From positions 1 to 42,906 of the forward strand of contig NZ_JAUWAV010000038.1 of the NCBI RefSeq assembly GCF_030605225.1: a stretch of 42,906 nucleotides of DNA, given 5' to 3'. Below the pieces are notes generated by a model. The model was not told the origin of the DNA. It ran no database searches and worked only from the letters and a program-made list of their open reading frames with translations. This document shows positions 24,875 through 35,079 of this stretch, in pieces. Every line of letters starts with the position of its first letter. Position 1 is the first letter of the stretch. This stretch comes from Geoalkalibacter sp. GTDB taxonomy: Bacteria; Desulfobacterota; Desulfuromonadia; Desulfuromonadales; Geoalkalibacteraceae. Both the position numbers and the translations under genes were made by a program.

Positions 24875-27715
24875 CTAGAACGACGCCACGGCCGCGGCGC
24901 CCAGCGCGATCTGGTAGAAGATCTGGGTGAGATCCTTGATCTCGCGCATGATGTGGATGCGGCGGAACTTCTCGGGCACCAGCAAGGTGTCGCCGGGATA
25001 CATGGGGGTGTTGTTGAAGCCGCCGAACACCCAGCGGGCGTTTTCCCGATCCCAGCTCAGGCCGGTGCCGGATTGGGTCTGGCTGACCACCGTGCCGTCG
25101 GCGCGCACGATGAACATCTGGCGGGTATCGGCATCTTCCTTGGTGCCGCCGACCAGATGGAGGTAGTGCGAGACGGTCTTGTCGGGACTGAAGGTGAGGG
25201 TGATGGGGTTGAACACCTGGCCGAGCACCATGACCGTGCGCGGATTGGGCGGCACGTTGAGGGTGTCGCCGTCGACCAGTTCGATGTCGTATTCAGTGCC
25301 GCGAAATGTTTCCAAGGGGCCAAGCTTGACCACCATACGCCCGGTCACCGGTGTTTCCTTGAGCTTCTGCAGGAGATCCAGACGAGCCTGCAGCAGGGTT
25401 TGCGCCGAGGCCACGTCCTCGCGGTTGAGGGCGCCGGCGGCGATTTCCGTGGAGACGCGCAGGGCGGCCTGCTCCTGCTCGCGGATCAGTTGATTGATGC
25501 GTTCCTGCTGCATCTGGCGCACGGATTCGCGGGTGAAAATCGCCCCGCGCAGGTAGGCGCGCTCGCTGAAGCCGCCGGCGCGCGCCAGCAGCGTGCCGAG
25601 GGTTTCTCCTTTGCCGATGGTGTATTCGCCGGGGTAGAGTACTTCGCCCTGAAGGCGTACGGTGGCTTTCTCGGTGAAATCGGGCAGGGTGCGCACGAAC
25701 AGCTGGTCGTCGGGTTGCAGGGGTAGATTGTGCGCCGGATCACCGGCCAGGGCCTTGTCGAGGCTGATCAGCATCTGGCGGGTCTGCGTGCCCTGGGCGC
25801 CGTGTTCGAAGCGAGTGATCTCGGCTTCGTCGAGAAAGGCGCCGCGGCGTAGGTTGCCGGCGGCGATGATCAGGTCGCGCACCCGCAGCTCCTCGAAATA
25901 GCGATAGAGGCCGGGGTTCTGCACCGCGCCGCTGATGCGCACCTGGGCGCCTTCTTCCATCTCTTCGCGGGAGAAGATGGTGACCTCGTCGTGCTCCTGC
26001 AAGAGGAGGTTGTCTTCAGGCTCTCCCGAGAGGGCGGCGGCCAGGTTGACCGTGAGTTTGCGCGGCTGATAAAGGGGCGGCTCGAGACGCAGCACCTCGG
26101 CAAAGCCCGGATAGTAATAGGGGAGCAGATTGTCGAAGCGCAGCAGCAGATCGGCCAGGCGCATGTCGTCTTGCAACTGGTAGGCGCCGGGGCGGGCCAC
26201 ATAGCCCTTGAGCACGACATAGCGGTTTTTGGCGGGCGAGATGGAATAGACCTGCACCATGTCGCGATCGCTCAGAACGAAATCCATCTCGGCCCTTGCC
26301 TGTTGCGGATCCTCACCGAGGTCGAGGTCGATGACCCTACGCGATTGGTGGGCGAGCACCCGTTCGACCTGAATCTTGCGCAGGTAGGCGGTGGACTGGA
26401 AACCCCCGGCGAGACGCAACAGATCGCCAAGGGTTTCTCCGCCCTTGAGCTCGTAAATCGCCGGGCGGCGCACGTCGCCGGCAATCCCCACCTGGGCGCC
26501 GGCAATGGGCACGTGGATGGTGTCGCCGGCTTGCAGGCGCAGGTCGCGGCTGCGGTCGCCGGCGGTGAAGAAGTCGTAGAAATCGATTTCTGCCGCTTTT
26601 TGTCCGCCGCGCACCAGTTGCACGGCGCGCAGGCTGCCATTGCGGCTGGGGCCGCCGGCCAGGGTCAGGGCATTGAGGATCGTGGCCATGGAGCTGACCG
26701 TATAGGTGCCGGGATTCTGTACCTCGCCCACCAGAAAGACCTGGATGGAGCGCAGCTCTCCCATGCTGACGTTCATTTCAAAATTGCTGAAGTATTTGGA
26801 GATCTCGCGGCGAATGCTCTCGCGACCCTGGGCCAGGGTCTGACCCCAGAGGGACACCGTGCCGACGCGCGGGATGCTGATGACTCCGTTGCGGTCGATG
26901 ACGGTTTCGTAGCGGCCGTCGATGCTGCCCCAGAGATGAATGTCGAGGGTGTCGCCGGGGCCGAGGACGTAATCGGGGCCGACGGGGGCTAAGCGGTCGG
27001 GAAGAAAGGCGGGATCGGCGGTTTCGAAAAAGCGGAAGCCGAATTGCTTGAGGTCGCGATCGACGGCCGGGGCGCGCAGGTCCCCCAAGTGCCAGGGGGA
27101 TTCCTTTTCGCCGATGGCGTCAAGAAAACGCCGGCGCTCCTCGACATCGAGGCTTTGCAGATAGGCGCGGCGACGCTGATCGTCGAGTTCTCGAAACATC
27201 CACGCCTTGTCGCGCAAGCTCAGGGATTCATCCGCCGTCACCAATTCCAGGTAGAGGGCAGCCTGGCGCTCTTTCTTGGTTCGCGCTTCGAGATCAAGCG
27301 GCACGACCCGCGAACTTTCACGCCGTTCTACGGCATCGCCGAGCCGCACCGGATCCTGACGAAAATCCCGCTCGACCCGCGAAGGCTCGGTCGACTCCGG
27401 CCGGGGAGGTGCAACGTCTTTTTCCTCTACAACGCGGGGGGCATCCTGACGTGCATCACGAATCGGCACCACCAGTCCGGTACCCGCCCCCGGCTGGCCC
27501 AAAACATCCCGGTCGCCAAACCGTCCTCCCACCATTCCCGCCTCGCCGGCCGTGGGTCGAGGGGACAGCCCCTGGTTGCGCTCATCCTTGAGGCGCGGAT
27601 CAACTAGGCGCTGTTCCTGAGCCTGGGCGACGCCACCCAGCAAGGGCGACAGCCCGACGAAAACAACGAGCAGAAGGAAAAGGCTGTGGCGCCAGAAGAC
27701 AAACAGCTTACTCAT
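24875..27715 (-). CDS. Polysaccharide export protein with six SLBB repeats (Wza-like)
   Basis: The 946-residue protein begins with a signal peptide (MSKLFVFWRHSLFLLLVVFV onwards, cleaved after AQA). After a charged linker comes the export domain (YVLGPGDTLDIHLWG). Six SLBB-type units then follow, recognisable by their G-x-V-x-x-P-G-x-Y starts: FLVGEVQNPGTYTV, GIAGDVRRPAIYEL, VLKGYVARPGAYQL, RISGAVQNPGLYRY, RLQGEVLYPGEYTI and VLGQVFNPITLTF. A C-terminal hydrophobic helix (FYQIALGAAAVASF) may insert in the outer membrane. Classical Wza is about 380 residues with fewer SLBB units, so this is a long periplasm-spanning form. No lipobox cysteine is seen. ATG 27715 overlaps the wzi stop by four bases. 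Confidence 0.92.
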   Translation of the reverse strand: MSKLFVFWRHSLFLLLVVFVGLSPLLGGVAQAQEQRLVDPRLKDERNQGLSPRPTAGEAGMVGGRFGDRDVLGQPGAGTGLVVPIRDARQDAPRVVEEKDVAPPRPESTEPSRVERDFRQDPVRLGDAVERRESSRVVPLDLEARTKKERQAALYLELVTADESLSLRDKAWMFRELDDQRRRAYLQSLDVEERRRFLDAIGEKESPWHLGDLRAPAVDRDLKQFGFRFFETADPAFLPDRLAPVGPDYVLGPGDTLDIHLWGSIDGRYETVIDRNGVISIPRVGTVSLWGQTLAQGRESIRREISKYFSNFEMNVSMGELRSIQVFLVGEVQNPGTYTVSSMATILNALTLAGGPSRNGSLRAVQLVRGGQKAAEIDFYDFFTAGDRSRDLRLQAGDTIHVPIAGAQVGIAGDVRRPAIYELKGGETLGDLLRLAGGFQSTAYLRKIQVERVLAHQSRRVIDLDLGEDPQQARAEMDFVLSDRDMVQVYSISPAKNRYVVLKGYVARPGAYQLQDDMRLADLLLRFDNLLPYYYPGFAEVLRLEPPLYQPRKLTVNLAAALSGEPEDNLLLQEHDEVTIFSREEMEEGAQVRISGAVQNPGLYRYFEELRVRDLIIAAGNLRRGAFLDEAEITRFEHGAQGTQTRQMLISLDKALAGDPAHNLPLQPDDQLFVRTLPDFTEKATVRLQGEVLYPGEYTIGKGETLGTLLARAGGFSERAYLRGAIFTRESVRQMQQERINQLIREQEQAALRVSTEIAAGALNREDVASAQTLLQARLDLLQKLKETPVTGRMVVKLGPLETFRGTEYDIELVDGDTLNVPPNPRTVMVLGQVFNPITLTFSPDKTVSHYLHLVGGTKEDADTRQMFIVRADGTVVSQTQSGTGLSWDRENARWVFGGFNNTPMYPGDTLLVPEKFRRIHIMREIKDLTQIFYQIALGAAAVASF

Positions 27716-29271
27716 AGACGATAATCCAGGGTGAAAAAAGCGAGATGATGGGTTTCGTCGGCACCGGACACAAAGCCGACATTGCTTATTCGATCCAAGG
27801 CGAAACGCCCGCGAAGGCGCAAGTTGTCTATAGCGTGCCAAGCCAGAGCAATAGCGGGCTGCAAATGCTTTTCTTGAACGGTCTGATCCGTTCCGCGCTC
27901 TTGGTAATTCAGGCTCGCCTCCAGGGTCAGGCCTCGCGGCAGATATATTTCGACCTCGCCAAAGGCATCACGGGCCGCTCCGCCGACATGATGGCCGAGA
28001 ATTTTCTTTTCATAGGTGTAGCCCGAGCGGTAAGTGCCGTGGCGGTACCAGTAGGGCGCGGGGCGGGATTCGTGGGTCAGATCGGCGTATTCGAGCCGCA
28101 GGGCAAGCCTTCCGCTGGATTCAAGCTTGGGCAGGTAGATGCCTAGCAGCCAGGCCTTATGAGCGAGAAAATACCCCGCTTCGTCCTCACCGCCCAGCTC
28201 ACCGTAGAGTTCGGGAGCGCCCGGCAAGGGCAGGCGTAGGCGGGCATCGAACGCGGCGATCTGGTTGCTGGGGTTATCCTCACCGGCTTCCGTGTTGGTG
28301 CCTTTGCCGAAAAAGAGTTCGACGAATTTGGAAAACCCGACACTGGGGCGGCCGTCACCGCCGTACATCATGGCGCGTGAAGCCCCGAGCTCCAGCCAGG
28401 GGCGCGGCTTAATGGTGACGCGCATCCCATAGAGATAGGGGTTGGGTACATGACGGTCCGCTTCGAGTTCGGTCCAGAAGGCATCAAAGCGAAAAGGGCC
28501 GAGGTGTTTGAACACCCAGGGAAGAAGAATGGGTGAAGGGTTGGTGACCCGCACCATGTCGAGGGGTTTGGCATTGTTGGTGAGAATGAGGCTGCCGTTA
28601 CGCCCCTGCCCCCACCACAGACTGTCACGGCCGACCATGACATTGATCGGCCCGAACCCCAGTGTAGCCGTGGCGTGCAAGGTGGCCAGATCGGTGTCGT
28701 CTTCGTCGACCGCCAACAACGGGCGCCAGTTGAGCAGAAAGAAATTACCGAAACGTGCTTCAGTTTCGAGGATGGCATGGACATTATGCCCATCGGCGTA
28801 ATCTAGACCGAAGTTATTGGAATTAAGGGCTTGCTGGCGCGCATCAATCGCGCCTTTTCGGCCAAAACGATCCTGAGCGGCATAAACCGACGCCGGGCCA
28901 TCCTGGTGGATGTAGTCGAGACGCACTTCGCGCAGCGGCTGAAAATAGCTGCCGGTGGACGCACCGCGCGCTTCATCGAGAGACGTGCCCAGTTCGCGTT
29001 CTAAGCGCTGCAGAATCTCCATAACCACCGGCGGAGCCTGGTTTGTCGCGGCCTTGTCACGTGCTTCGAGCGTCAGGCGCGATGCCTCCAGTCGAGTGTA
29101 GGGTCGTGTACCCTTGAGGGAGGAATCGATCAGTCCCAACCCCTCGAGCTTGTCGAGAGCCGGGTAAACCCAGCTGTCCAGCGGCACAGGTGCCGACACC
29201 GAAGCGGCAACAACCGGGACGGCCGGGCAAAGCAGCCCGGCAGCCAACAGGCAACGCAGAAGCAATCTCAC
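27712..29271 (-). CDS. wzi: Capsule assembly Wzi-family outer-membrane protein
   Basis: The 519-residue product has a signal peptide (RLLLRCLLAAGLLCPAVPVV, cleaved after VAA) and then alternating hydrophobic beta strands ending in a final aromatic-containing strand (HHLAFFTLDYRL), the mark of an outer-membrane barrel. The region VMVGRDSLWWGQGRNGSLIL is the clearest Wzi-family signature. Wzi anchors or organises exported capsule at the cell surface. GTG 29271 gives a compact signal peptide but has only a distant AAGG; the ATG at 29340 would add a poorly fitting N-terminus and lacks a ribosome-binding site. It is the first gene of the locus. Confidence 0.85.
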   Translation of the reverse strand: MRLLLRCLLAAGLLCPAVPVVAASVSAPVPLDSWVYPALDKLEGLGLIDSSLKGTRPYTRLEASRLTLEARDKAATNQAPPVVMEILQRLERELGTSLDEARGASTGSYFQPLREVRLDYIHQDGPASVYAAQDRFGRKGAIDARQQALNSNNFGLDYADGHNVHAILETEARFGNFFLLNWRPLLAVDEDDTDLATLHATATLGFGPINVMVGRDSLWWGQGRNGSLILTNNAKPLDMVRVTNPSPILLPWVFKHLGPFRFDAFWTELEADRHVPNPYLYGMRVTIKPRPWLELGASRAMMYGGDGRPSVGFSKFVELFFGKGTNTEAGEDNPSNQIAAFDARLRLPLPGAPELYGELGGEDEAGYFLAHKAWLLGIYLPKLESSGRLALRLEYADLTHESRPAPYWYRHGTYRSGYTYEKKILGHHVGGAARDAFGEVEIYLPRGLTLEASLNYQERGTDQTVQEKHLQPAIALAWHAIDNLRLRGRFALDRISNVGFVSGADETHHLAFFTLDYRL

Positions 29272-29369
29272 TGTATTTACAGCCTTCGCGGAATGAAAAG
29301 ATGACCGACAGAAAATCCGAATGGACAAACGGCATCGCATGAAAATGAATCAAAATTCAGAAAGGCATA

Positions 29370-29398
29370 ACATAACAGGAGCCCTACGATGCTGTCAA
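29370..29398 (-). promoter_or_regulatory. Sigma-70 promoter of the polysaccharide locus
   Basis: On the minus strand, TTGACA (29393-29398) and TTATGT (29370-29375) are 17 bp apart, giving a start near 29363 and a leader of about 90 bases to the preferred wzi start. It lies directly after the groEL terminator. No JUMPstart or ops element is seen in the leader. Confidence 0.7.
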
Positions 29399-29426
29399 CC
29401 ATTCATAAGCCCTTGCCGTACATACG

Positions 29427-29464
29427 AAAAAAGGGGCCCCCGCCGCGGCGGAGGCCCCTTTTTT
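29427..29464. terminator. Strong intrinsic terminator after groEL
   Basis: A GC-rich hairpin (29433-29458, GGGGCC arms paired with GGCCCC and a CGCC/GGCG inner stem with one mismatch) is flanked by six A on the left and six T on the right. It therefore works on either strand. Its main role should be ending the groES-groEL transcript, insulating the polysaccharide promoter. Confidence 0.92.
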
Positions 29465-29485
29465 CCAACGAGCTAGGCCATGCTC

Positions 29486-31144
<1,659 letters not shown>

Positions 31145-31165
31145 TCAGGATTGATGGTTGCAGGG

Positions 31166-31456
31166 TTACTTTTCGATGACGCCGAGGATGTCGTCCTCAC
31201 GCATCATGAGATATTCCTTGCCTTCGATCTTGATTTCGGTGCCGGCGTACTTGCCGAAGAGCACCTTGTCGCCGGCCTTGACATCGAGGGGCAGCACCTT
31301 GCCGTCCTCGGTCTTCTTGCCGTGACCCACGGCGATGACCTTGCCCTGCTGGGGCTTTTCCTTGGCGGTGTCGGGGATGATGAGGCCGCCGGCGGTCTTG
31401 GTTTCCTCTTCGAGTCTCTCCACAATGATGCGATCGTTCAATGGCCTGATGTTCAT
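31166..31456 (-). CDS. groS: Co-chaperonin GroES (10 kDa)
   Basis: The 96-residue protein forms the heptameric lid for GroEL. It has the family start [18 protein letters not shown], the mobile loop [20 protein letters not shown] that binds GroEL, and the end [18 protein letters not shown] 31456 follows an AAAGGAG ribosome-binding site; longer upstream frames would run through the CIRCE operator and are rejected. It is first in the groES-groEL operon under HrcA control. Confidence 0.98.
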   Translation of the reverse strand: MNIRPLNDRIIVERLEEETKTAGGLIIPDTAKEKPQQGKVIAVGHGKKTEDGKVLPLDVKAGDKVLFGKYAGTEIKIEGKEYLMMREDDILGVIEK

Positions 31457-31536
31457 CTTCGTCTTTCTCCTTTCCGCTGTGCGAAAGATAATCGGGGATC
31501 GGCCCCGCGATGTGCCTGCCGTCTTGCCGCTGACTG

Positions 31537-31563
31537 TTAGCACTCACCAGAGCCGAGTGCTAA
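31537..31563 (-). promoter_or_regulatory. CIRCE operator (HrcA-binding site)
   Basis: TTAGCACTC-N9-GAGTGCTAA is a perfect match to the CIRCE inverted repeat bound by the heat-shock repressor HrcA. It lies just downstream of the -10 box, within the groES 5' leader, the standard place for repression. Confidence 0.97.
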
Positions 31564-31574
31564 CGACAGGGCTA

Positions 31575-31602
31575 AATATAATCAGCGCAAAAACAATGTC
31601 AA
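31575..31602 (-). promoter_or_regulatory. groES-groEL sigma-70 promoter
   Basis: On the minus strand, TTGACA (31597-31602) and TATATT (31575-31580) are 16 bp apart, immediately upstream of CIRCE. This is a near-consensus vegetative promoter regulated by repression rather than by a heat-shock sigma factor. Confidence 0.85.
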
Positions 31603-31645
31603 GGGGGCAAGGACAGAAAAAAGTAGGAAGGCGGGAGAGGAGGGT

Positions 31646-32194
31646 CTATTCCATGAGGGCGGCCCAGAGGCCGGCGGCCAGGGCCGCGGCGACGCGCCGG
31701 GCGAGTTCGAGGCGCTTGGCGTCGAGGGTGGCGCGGTCGTGTTCGAAGTAAAGAGCGTCGGGATATTCGAGAAGCAGGGTCGGCTCGGTCGCGCCGGGCT
31801 GGTGCAGATACAGGCGCGCCCTGAGGCGGATCTCGGTGGCGCGGGCGCCGCTGTCTTCAATGTAGCCGAAGAGTTCGCCGGTCAGGTAGTGACGCGCGGC
31901 GAGGCGCGCGGGATCGATGTTCTCCAGATCCTCCTTGAGGATGAGAAATTCCAAGGCGTCGCGCCCGAGCTTTTCGGCGCGTCCGTTGAGCTCGTCGACA
32001 AAGGCGTTGAAGAGCGGCTCGGACACCGCGGGCGGCACCATCACCGTGGCAAAGGGCACCGCCAGCACGGCCTGTCCGGCGGGGAGCGCGACGAACCCCT
32101 CTTTTTTCTCGACGAGCAGGGGCGACTTGGCGCCGCAGGCGCCCAGCAGAAAAAGCATGAAAATCGCGCACAGCTTCAGAGCATTCACCAGCAT
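31646..32194 (-). CDS. Lipoprotein of unknown function
   Basis: The 182-residue product has a short signal peptide and a lipobox, FLLGAC, so it should be lipidated at Cys19 or so and attached to a membrane. The mature part is mixed: a strand-forming segment (AVLAVPFATVMVPPAVSEPL) precedes helices (FVDELNGRAEKLGRDALEFL), then ARHYLTGELFGYI with beta character and a final helix. This pattern recalls small lipoproteins that assemble with outer-membrane machines, but I do not recognise the family. AAGGAA lies seven bases before ATG 32194. It is upstream of groES on the same strand but the heat-shock promoter lies between them. Confidence 0.75.
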   Translation of the reverse strand: MLVNALKLCAIFMLFLLGACGAKSPLLVEKKEGFVALPAGQAVLAVPFATVMVPPAVSEPLFNAFVDELNGRAEKLGRDALEFLILKEDLENIDPARLAARHYLTGELFGYIEDSGARATEIRLRARLYLHQPGATEPTLLLEYPDALYFEHDRATLDAKRLELARRVAAALAAGLWAALME

Positions 32195-32311
32195 CCGCTT
32201 TTCCTTGCAAGGTGTTCGCGATCCGCGTCCCGCGAGCCGGTCGTCGCATATTGGCGGACCCTAAGAATCAACACTAACGCCGCGTCCCCGCCGCTGTCAA
32301 CATCCTTTCCC

Positions 32312-32341
32312 TTGACACCTCGCCGATCTCGCGAGTAGATA
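32312..32341 (+). promoter_or_regulatory. Promoter of the class V aminotransferase gene
   Basis: TTGACA (32312-32317) and TAGATA (32336-32341) are 18 bp apart, about 38 bp before the start codon. No operator is obvious. Confidence 0.65.
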
Positions 32342-32378
32342 CAAGCGGACAAGGATTCCCCCTCCAGGAGCACAGCCC

Positions 32379-33455
32379 ATGCACAAAAAACTCTACATCC
32401 CCGGTCCGGTGGAAGTCTCCCGCGACGTTCTCGAAGCCATGTGCGCGCCGATGATCGGTCACCGCATGAAGGAATACGCCGTGGTGCACGAAAAGGTCAC
32501 GCGCGGCCTCAAGCAACTGCTCAACACCCAGGATCCGGTGTTTCTCTCCACCTCGAGCGCCTTCGGCGTCATGGAGGGGGCGGTGCGCAACCTGGTGCAG
32601 AAGCGCTGCGCCTGCTTCGGCAACGGCGCCTTCAGCGGCAAGTGGCACGAGGTGACGCGGCGCTGCGGGCTCGAAGCCGATCTGTTCAGCGCCGAGTGGG
32701 GCGAGCCCATCACCGCCGAGATGGTCGAGCAGGCCCTGGCCACGGGCCGCTACGACGCCCTGACCCTGGTGCACAACGAAACCTCCACCGGAGTCATGTC
32801 GCCCCTGGAGGAAATCGCCGAGGTCATGAGAAAGCACCCCGAGGTCTCCTTCATCGTCGATACGGTATCCTCCATGAGCGCGGTGCCCCTGGATGTGACG
32901 CGGCTGGGCACCGACGTGTGCCTGGCCGGGGTGCAGAAGGCCTTCGGCCTGCCGCCGGGACTGGCGGTGTTCGCCGTATCGCGCCGGGCGCTGGACAAGG
33001 CACGCGCCACGCCCAACCGCGGCTATTATTTTGATTTCGAGGAATTCGAGCAGAACGACCTCAAGCACAACACGCCGAGCACCCCCTGCATCAGCCTGAT
33101 CTACGCTCTTGCTCATCAGCTCGACAAGATGTTCGCCGAAGGGCTGGAGCAGCGCTACGCGCGCCACGCGCGCATGGCCGAGGCGACCCGCGCCTGGGTG
33201 CGGGCGCAGGGATTTTCCCTGTTCGCCGCCGAGGGCGCGCGCTCCCAGACCCTGACCTGCGCGCGCAACGACGGGCGCACCGACCTCGAAGCACTGAAAA
33301 AACTCGCCGCCGAGCGTGGCTACGCCATCGACAACGGCTACGGCAAGATCAAGAACCACACTTTTCGCATCGCCCACATGGCCGACATGAATCTCGCGGA
33401 TCTGGAGGAACTCTTCGCCCTGCTCGAAGAGCTGCTGCCCCAGGCCCGCAAATAG
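32379..33455 (+). CDS. Class V aminotransferase (alanine-glyoxylate / serine-pyruvate type)
   Basis: The 358-residue PLP enzyme opens with LYIPGPVEVSRDVLEAM and GHRMKEY, shared by alanine-glyoxylate and serine-glyoxylate aminotransferases and small-subunit hydrogenase-like homologues. Other marks are NETSTGVMSPL, IVDTVSSMSAVPLD (the Asp that holds the pyridine ring) and Lys187 in GVQKAFGLPPG for the Schiff base. KNHTFRIAHMAD is the C-terminal signature. It likely moves amino groups between serine or alanine and glyoxylate or pyruvate, but the substrate cannot be settled. AGGAG is eight bases before the ATG. It is separated from def by a tandem repeat. Confidence 0.88.
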   Translation: MHKKLYIPGPVEVSRDVLEAMCAPMIGHRMKEYAVVHEKVTRGLKQLLNTQDPVFLSTSSAFGVMEGAVRNLVQKRCACFGNGAFSGKWHEVTRRCGLEADLFSAEWGEPITAEMVEQALATGRYDALTLVHNETSTGVMSPLEEIAEVMRKHPEVSFIVDTVSSMSAVPLDVTRLGTDVCLAGVQKAFGLPPGLAVFAVSRRALDKARATPNRGYYFDFEEFEQNDLKHNTPSTPCISLIYALAHQLDKMFAEGLEQRYARHARMAEATRAWVRAQGFSLFAAEGARSQTLTCARNDGRTDLEALKKLAAERGYAIDNGYGKIKNHTFRIAHMADMNLADLEELFALLEELLPQARK

Positions 33456-33524
33456 GGGCGGCGCGGTTGACTTGGCGCGGACGCCGCATTTATAAAGAAA
33501 AGATTGGTTTTTCCGCCGCCCCCC

Positions 33525-33594
33525 CCGACAACCGACAACCGACAACCGACAACCGACAACCGACAACCGACAACCGACAACCGACAACCGACAA
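33525..33594. repeat. Tandem heptamer repeat (CCGACAA x 10)
   Basis: Ten perfect copies of the 7-mer CCGACAA run from 33525 to 33594, ending 18 bases before the def start codon. Because 7 is not a multiple of 3, the array gives spurious repetitive peptides in all frames. Such arrays mutate by copy number slippage. The position just before the def ribosome-binding region means it would lie in the def leader if transcription comes from upstream. Confidence 0.95.
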
Positions 33595-33612
33595 CCAGGA
33601 ACCGATTCCGCC

Positions 33613-34131
33613 ATGGCCCTTCGCCGCATCCTGCATTATCCCGAACCGCTGCTGCGCCAGGTGTCGCAGCCGGTGACCGACGTGGACGACGAGATCCGCG
33701 AACTGGCCCGCGACATGGCCGAGACCATGTACGCCGCTCCCGGCGTCGGTCTGGCCGCACCCCAGGTCGGGGTGCTCAAGCGCCTGATCGTGCTCGATTG
33801 CGCCCGCCAGGACGAGGAAGCGCAGCTCATCACCGCGATCAATCCGGAAATTCTCGCCGGTGAGGGCGAGATCAACGAGGAGGAGGGCTGCCTGTCGGTG
33901 CCCGGCTACTACGCGCGGGTCGCGCGCCGCCCCCAGGTCCGGGTGCGTTTTCTCAATCTGGAGGGGCAAAGGGTGGAGATGGACGCCGAAGGGCTGCTCG
34001 CCGTGGCTTTTCAGCACGAGATCGACCATCTCGACGGCGTGCTGTTCGTCGACCATCTCTCCTCCCTGAAAAAATCCCTGTTCAAGAAGAAATACAAAAA
34101 AATCCTGGAGCAGAAGCAGGAGGAGCTGTGA
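33613..34131 (+). CDS. def: Peptide deformylase
   Basis: The 172-residue metalloenzyme removes the formyl group from new N-terminal methionines. All three motifs are intact: GVGLAAPQVG, EEGCLSVP with metal ligand Cys93, and HEIDHLDG with His135, Glu136 and His139. The N-terminal ILHYPEPLLRQVSQPV is typical. The Lys-rich C-terminal tail (KKSLFKKKYKKILEQKQ) is also common in this group. It overlaps fmt by three bases, an arrangement seen in many bacteria, where deformylase and formyltransferase are made together. Confidence 0.97.
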   Translation: MALRRILHYPEPLLRQVSQPVTDVDDEIRELARDMAETMYAAPGVGLAAPQVGVLKRLIVLDCARQDEEAQLITAINPEILAGEGEINEEEGCLSVPGYYARVARRPQVRVRFLNLEGQRVEMDAEGLLAVAFQHEIDHLDGVLFVDHLSSLKKSLFKKKYKKILEQKQEEL

Positions 34132-35069
34132 TCGACCCCCGCGCCATCCGCACCGTCTTCATGGGCACGCCTGAGTTCGCCCTGGCCAGCCTGCAGGGGC
34201 TGATCGATTTCGGCTTGCCCCTGGTGGGCGTCTACACCCAGCCTGATCGTCCCAAGGGGCGCGGCAAGCAGCTGGCTCCGCCGCCGGTCAAGGAACTGGC
34301 GACGGCGCGCGGCATCCCCGTGTTCCAGCCCCTGAAACTGCGGCGTCCCGAGGTGGTGGAGGAGTTGCGCGCCCTCGCGCCCGATCTCATCGTCGTGGTG
34401 GCCTACGGGCAGATTCTGCCGCAAAGCGTGCTCGACATTCCGCGCTTCGGCTGCATCAACGTCCACGCAAGCCTGCTGCCGCGCCATCGCGGCGCGGCGC
34501 CCATCAACAAGGCGATTCTCGAGGGCGACGACGAGACCGGCATCACCACCATGCTCATGGATGTGGGCCTGGATACGGGCGACATGCTGGTCAAGCGCGC
34601 CACGCCCATCGGCCCCGACGAAACCGCCGGCGAACTGCACGACCGCCTCGCCCTGCTCGGCCGTGAAACCCTGGAGGAGACTTTGCGCCGGCTGTGCGCG
34701 GGCACCCTGCGACCGGAGAAGCAGGACGACCGTCTGAGCACCTACGCACCCATGCTGAAGAAGGAAGACGGCCTCATCGACTGGAGCCGCGACGCGCGCG
34801 CCCTGCACAACCAGGTGCGCGGTCTCGATCCCTGGCCGGGGGCCTACACCTTGCTCAACGGCGAGGTGCTGCGCCTTGCCGCGACGGGCGTGGAAGAGGG
34901 CCGGGGCGAGCCGGGCATGGTGGTCGGCGCCGACGCGACGGGCGTGCGGGTTGCCTGCGGCGTGGGCGTGCTGCGCATCGGCGCCCTGCAACTGCCGGGC
35001 AGAAAGCGCCTGTCCGCCGCGGATTTTCTGCGCGGCACGCCCCTAAAAGCAGGGACCAGGCTCGCCTGA
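34128..35069 (+). CDS. fmt: Methionyl-tRNA formyltransferase
   Basis: The 313-residue enzyme formylates initiator Met-tRNA using 10-formyl-tetrahydrofolate. Seen are VFMGTPEFALASLQGL, VVAYGQILPQSVLD, the catalytic block CINVHASLLPRHRGAAPINK (Asn and His), TGITTMLMDVGLDTGDML with the catalytic Asp, and the C-terminal tRNA-binding domain (GLDPWPGAYTLLNG). It starts with GTG at 34128, overlapping the def TGA. The length is normal. Confidence 0.97.
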   Translation: MIDPRAIRTVFMGTPEFALASLQGLIDFGLPLVGVYTQPDRPKGRGKQLAPPPVKELATARGIPVFQPLKLRRPEVVEELRALAPDLIVVVAYGQILPQSVLDIPRFGCINVHASLLPRHRGAAPINKAILEGDDETGITTMLMDVGLDTGDMLVKRATPIGPDETAGELHDRLALLGRETLEETLRRLCAGTLRPEKQDDRLSTYAPMLKKEDGLIDWSRDARALHNQVRGLDPWPGAYTLLNGEVLRLAATGVEEGRGEPGMVVGADATGVRVACGVGVLRIGALQLPGRKRLSAADFLRGTPLKAGTRLA

Positions 35070-35079
35070 GGATTGATTC

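Noticed and set aside
33525-33594. CRISPR array
   Set aside because: The units are 7 bp and contiguous without spacers, and no cas gene is present.
33467-33760. Open frames with repeated LSVVGCR or PTTDNRQ peptides around the heptamer array
   Set aside because: The peptides are only translations of the CCGACAA array in different frames; they have no ribosome-binding site or conserved domain.
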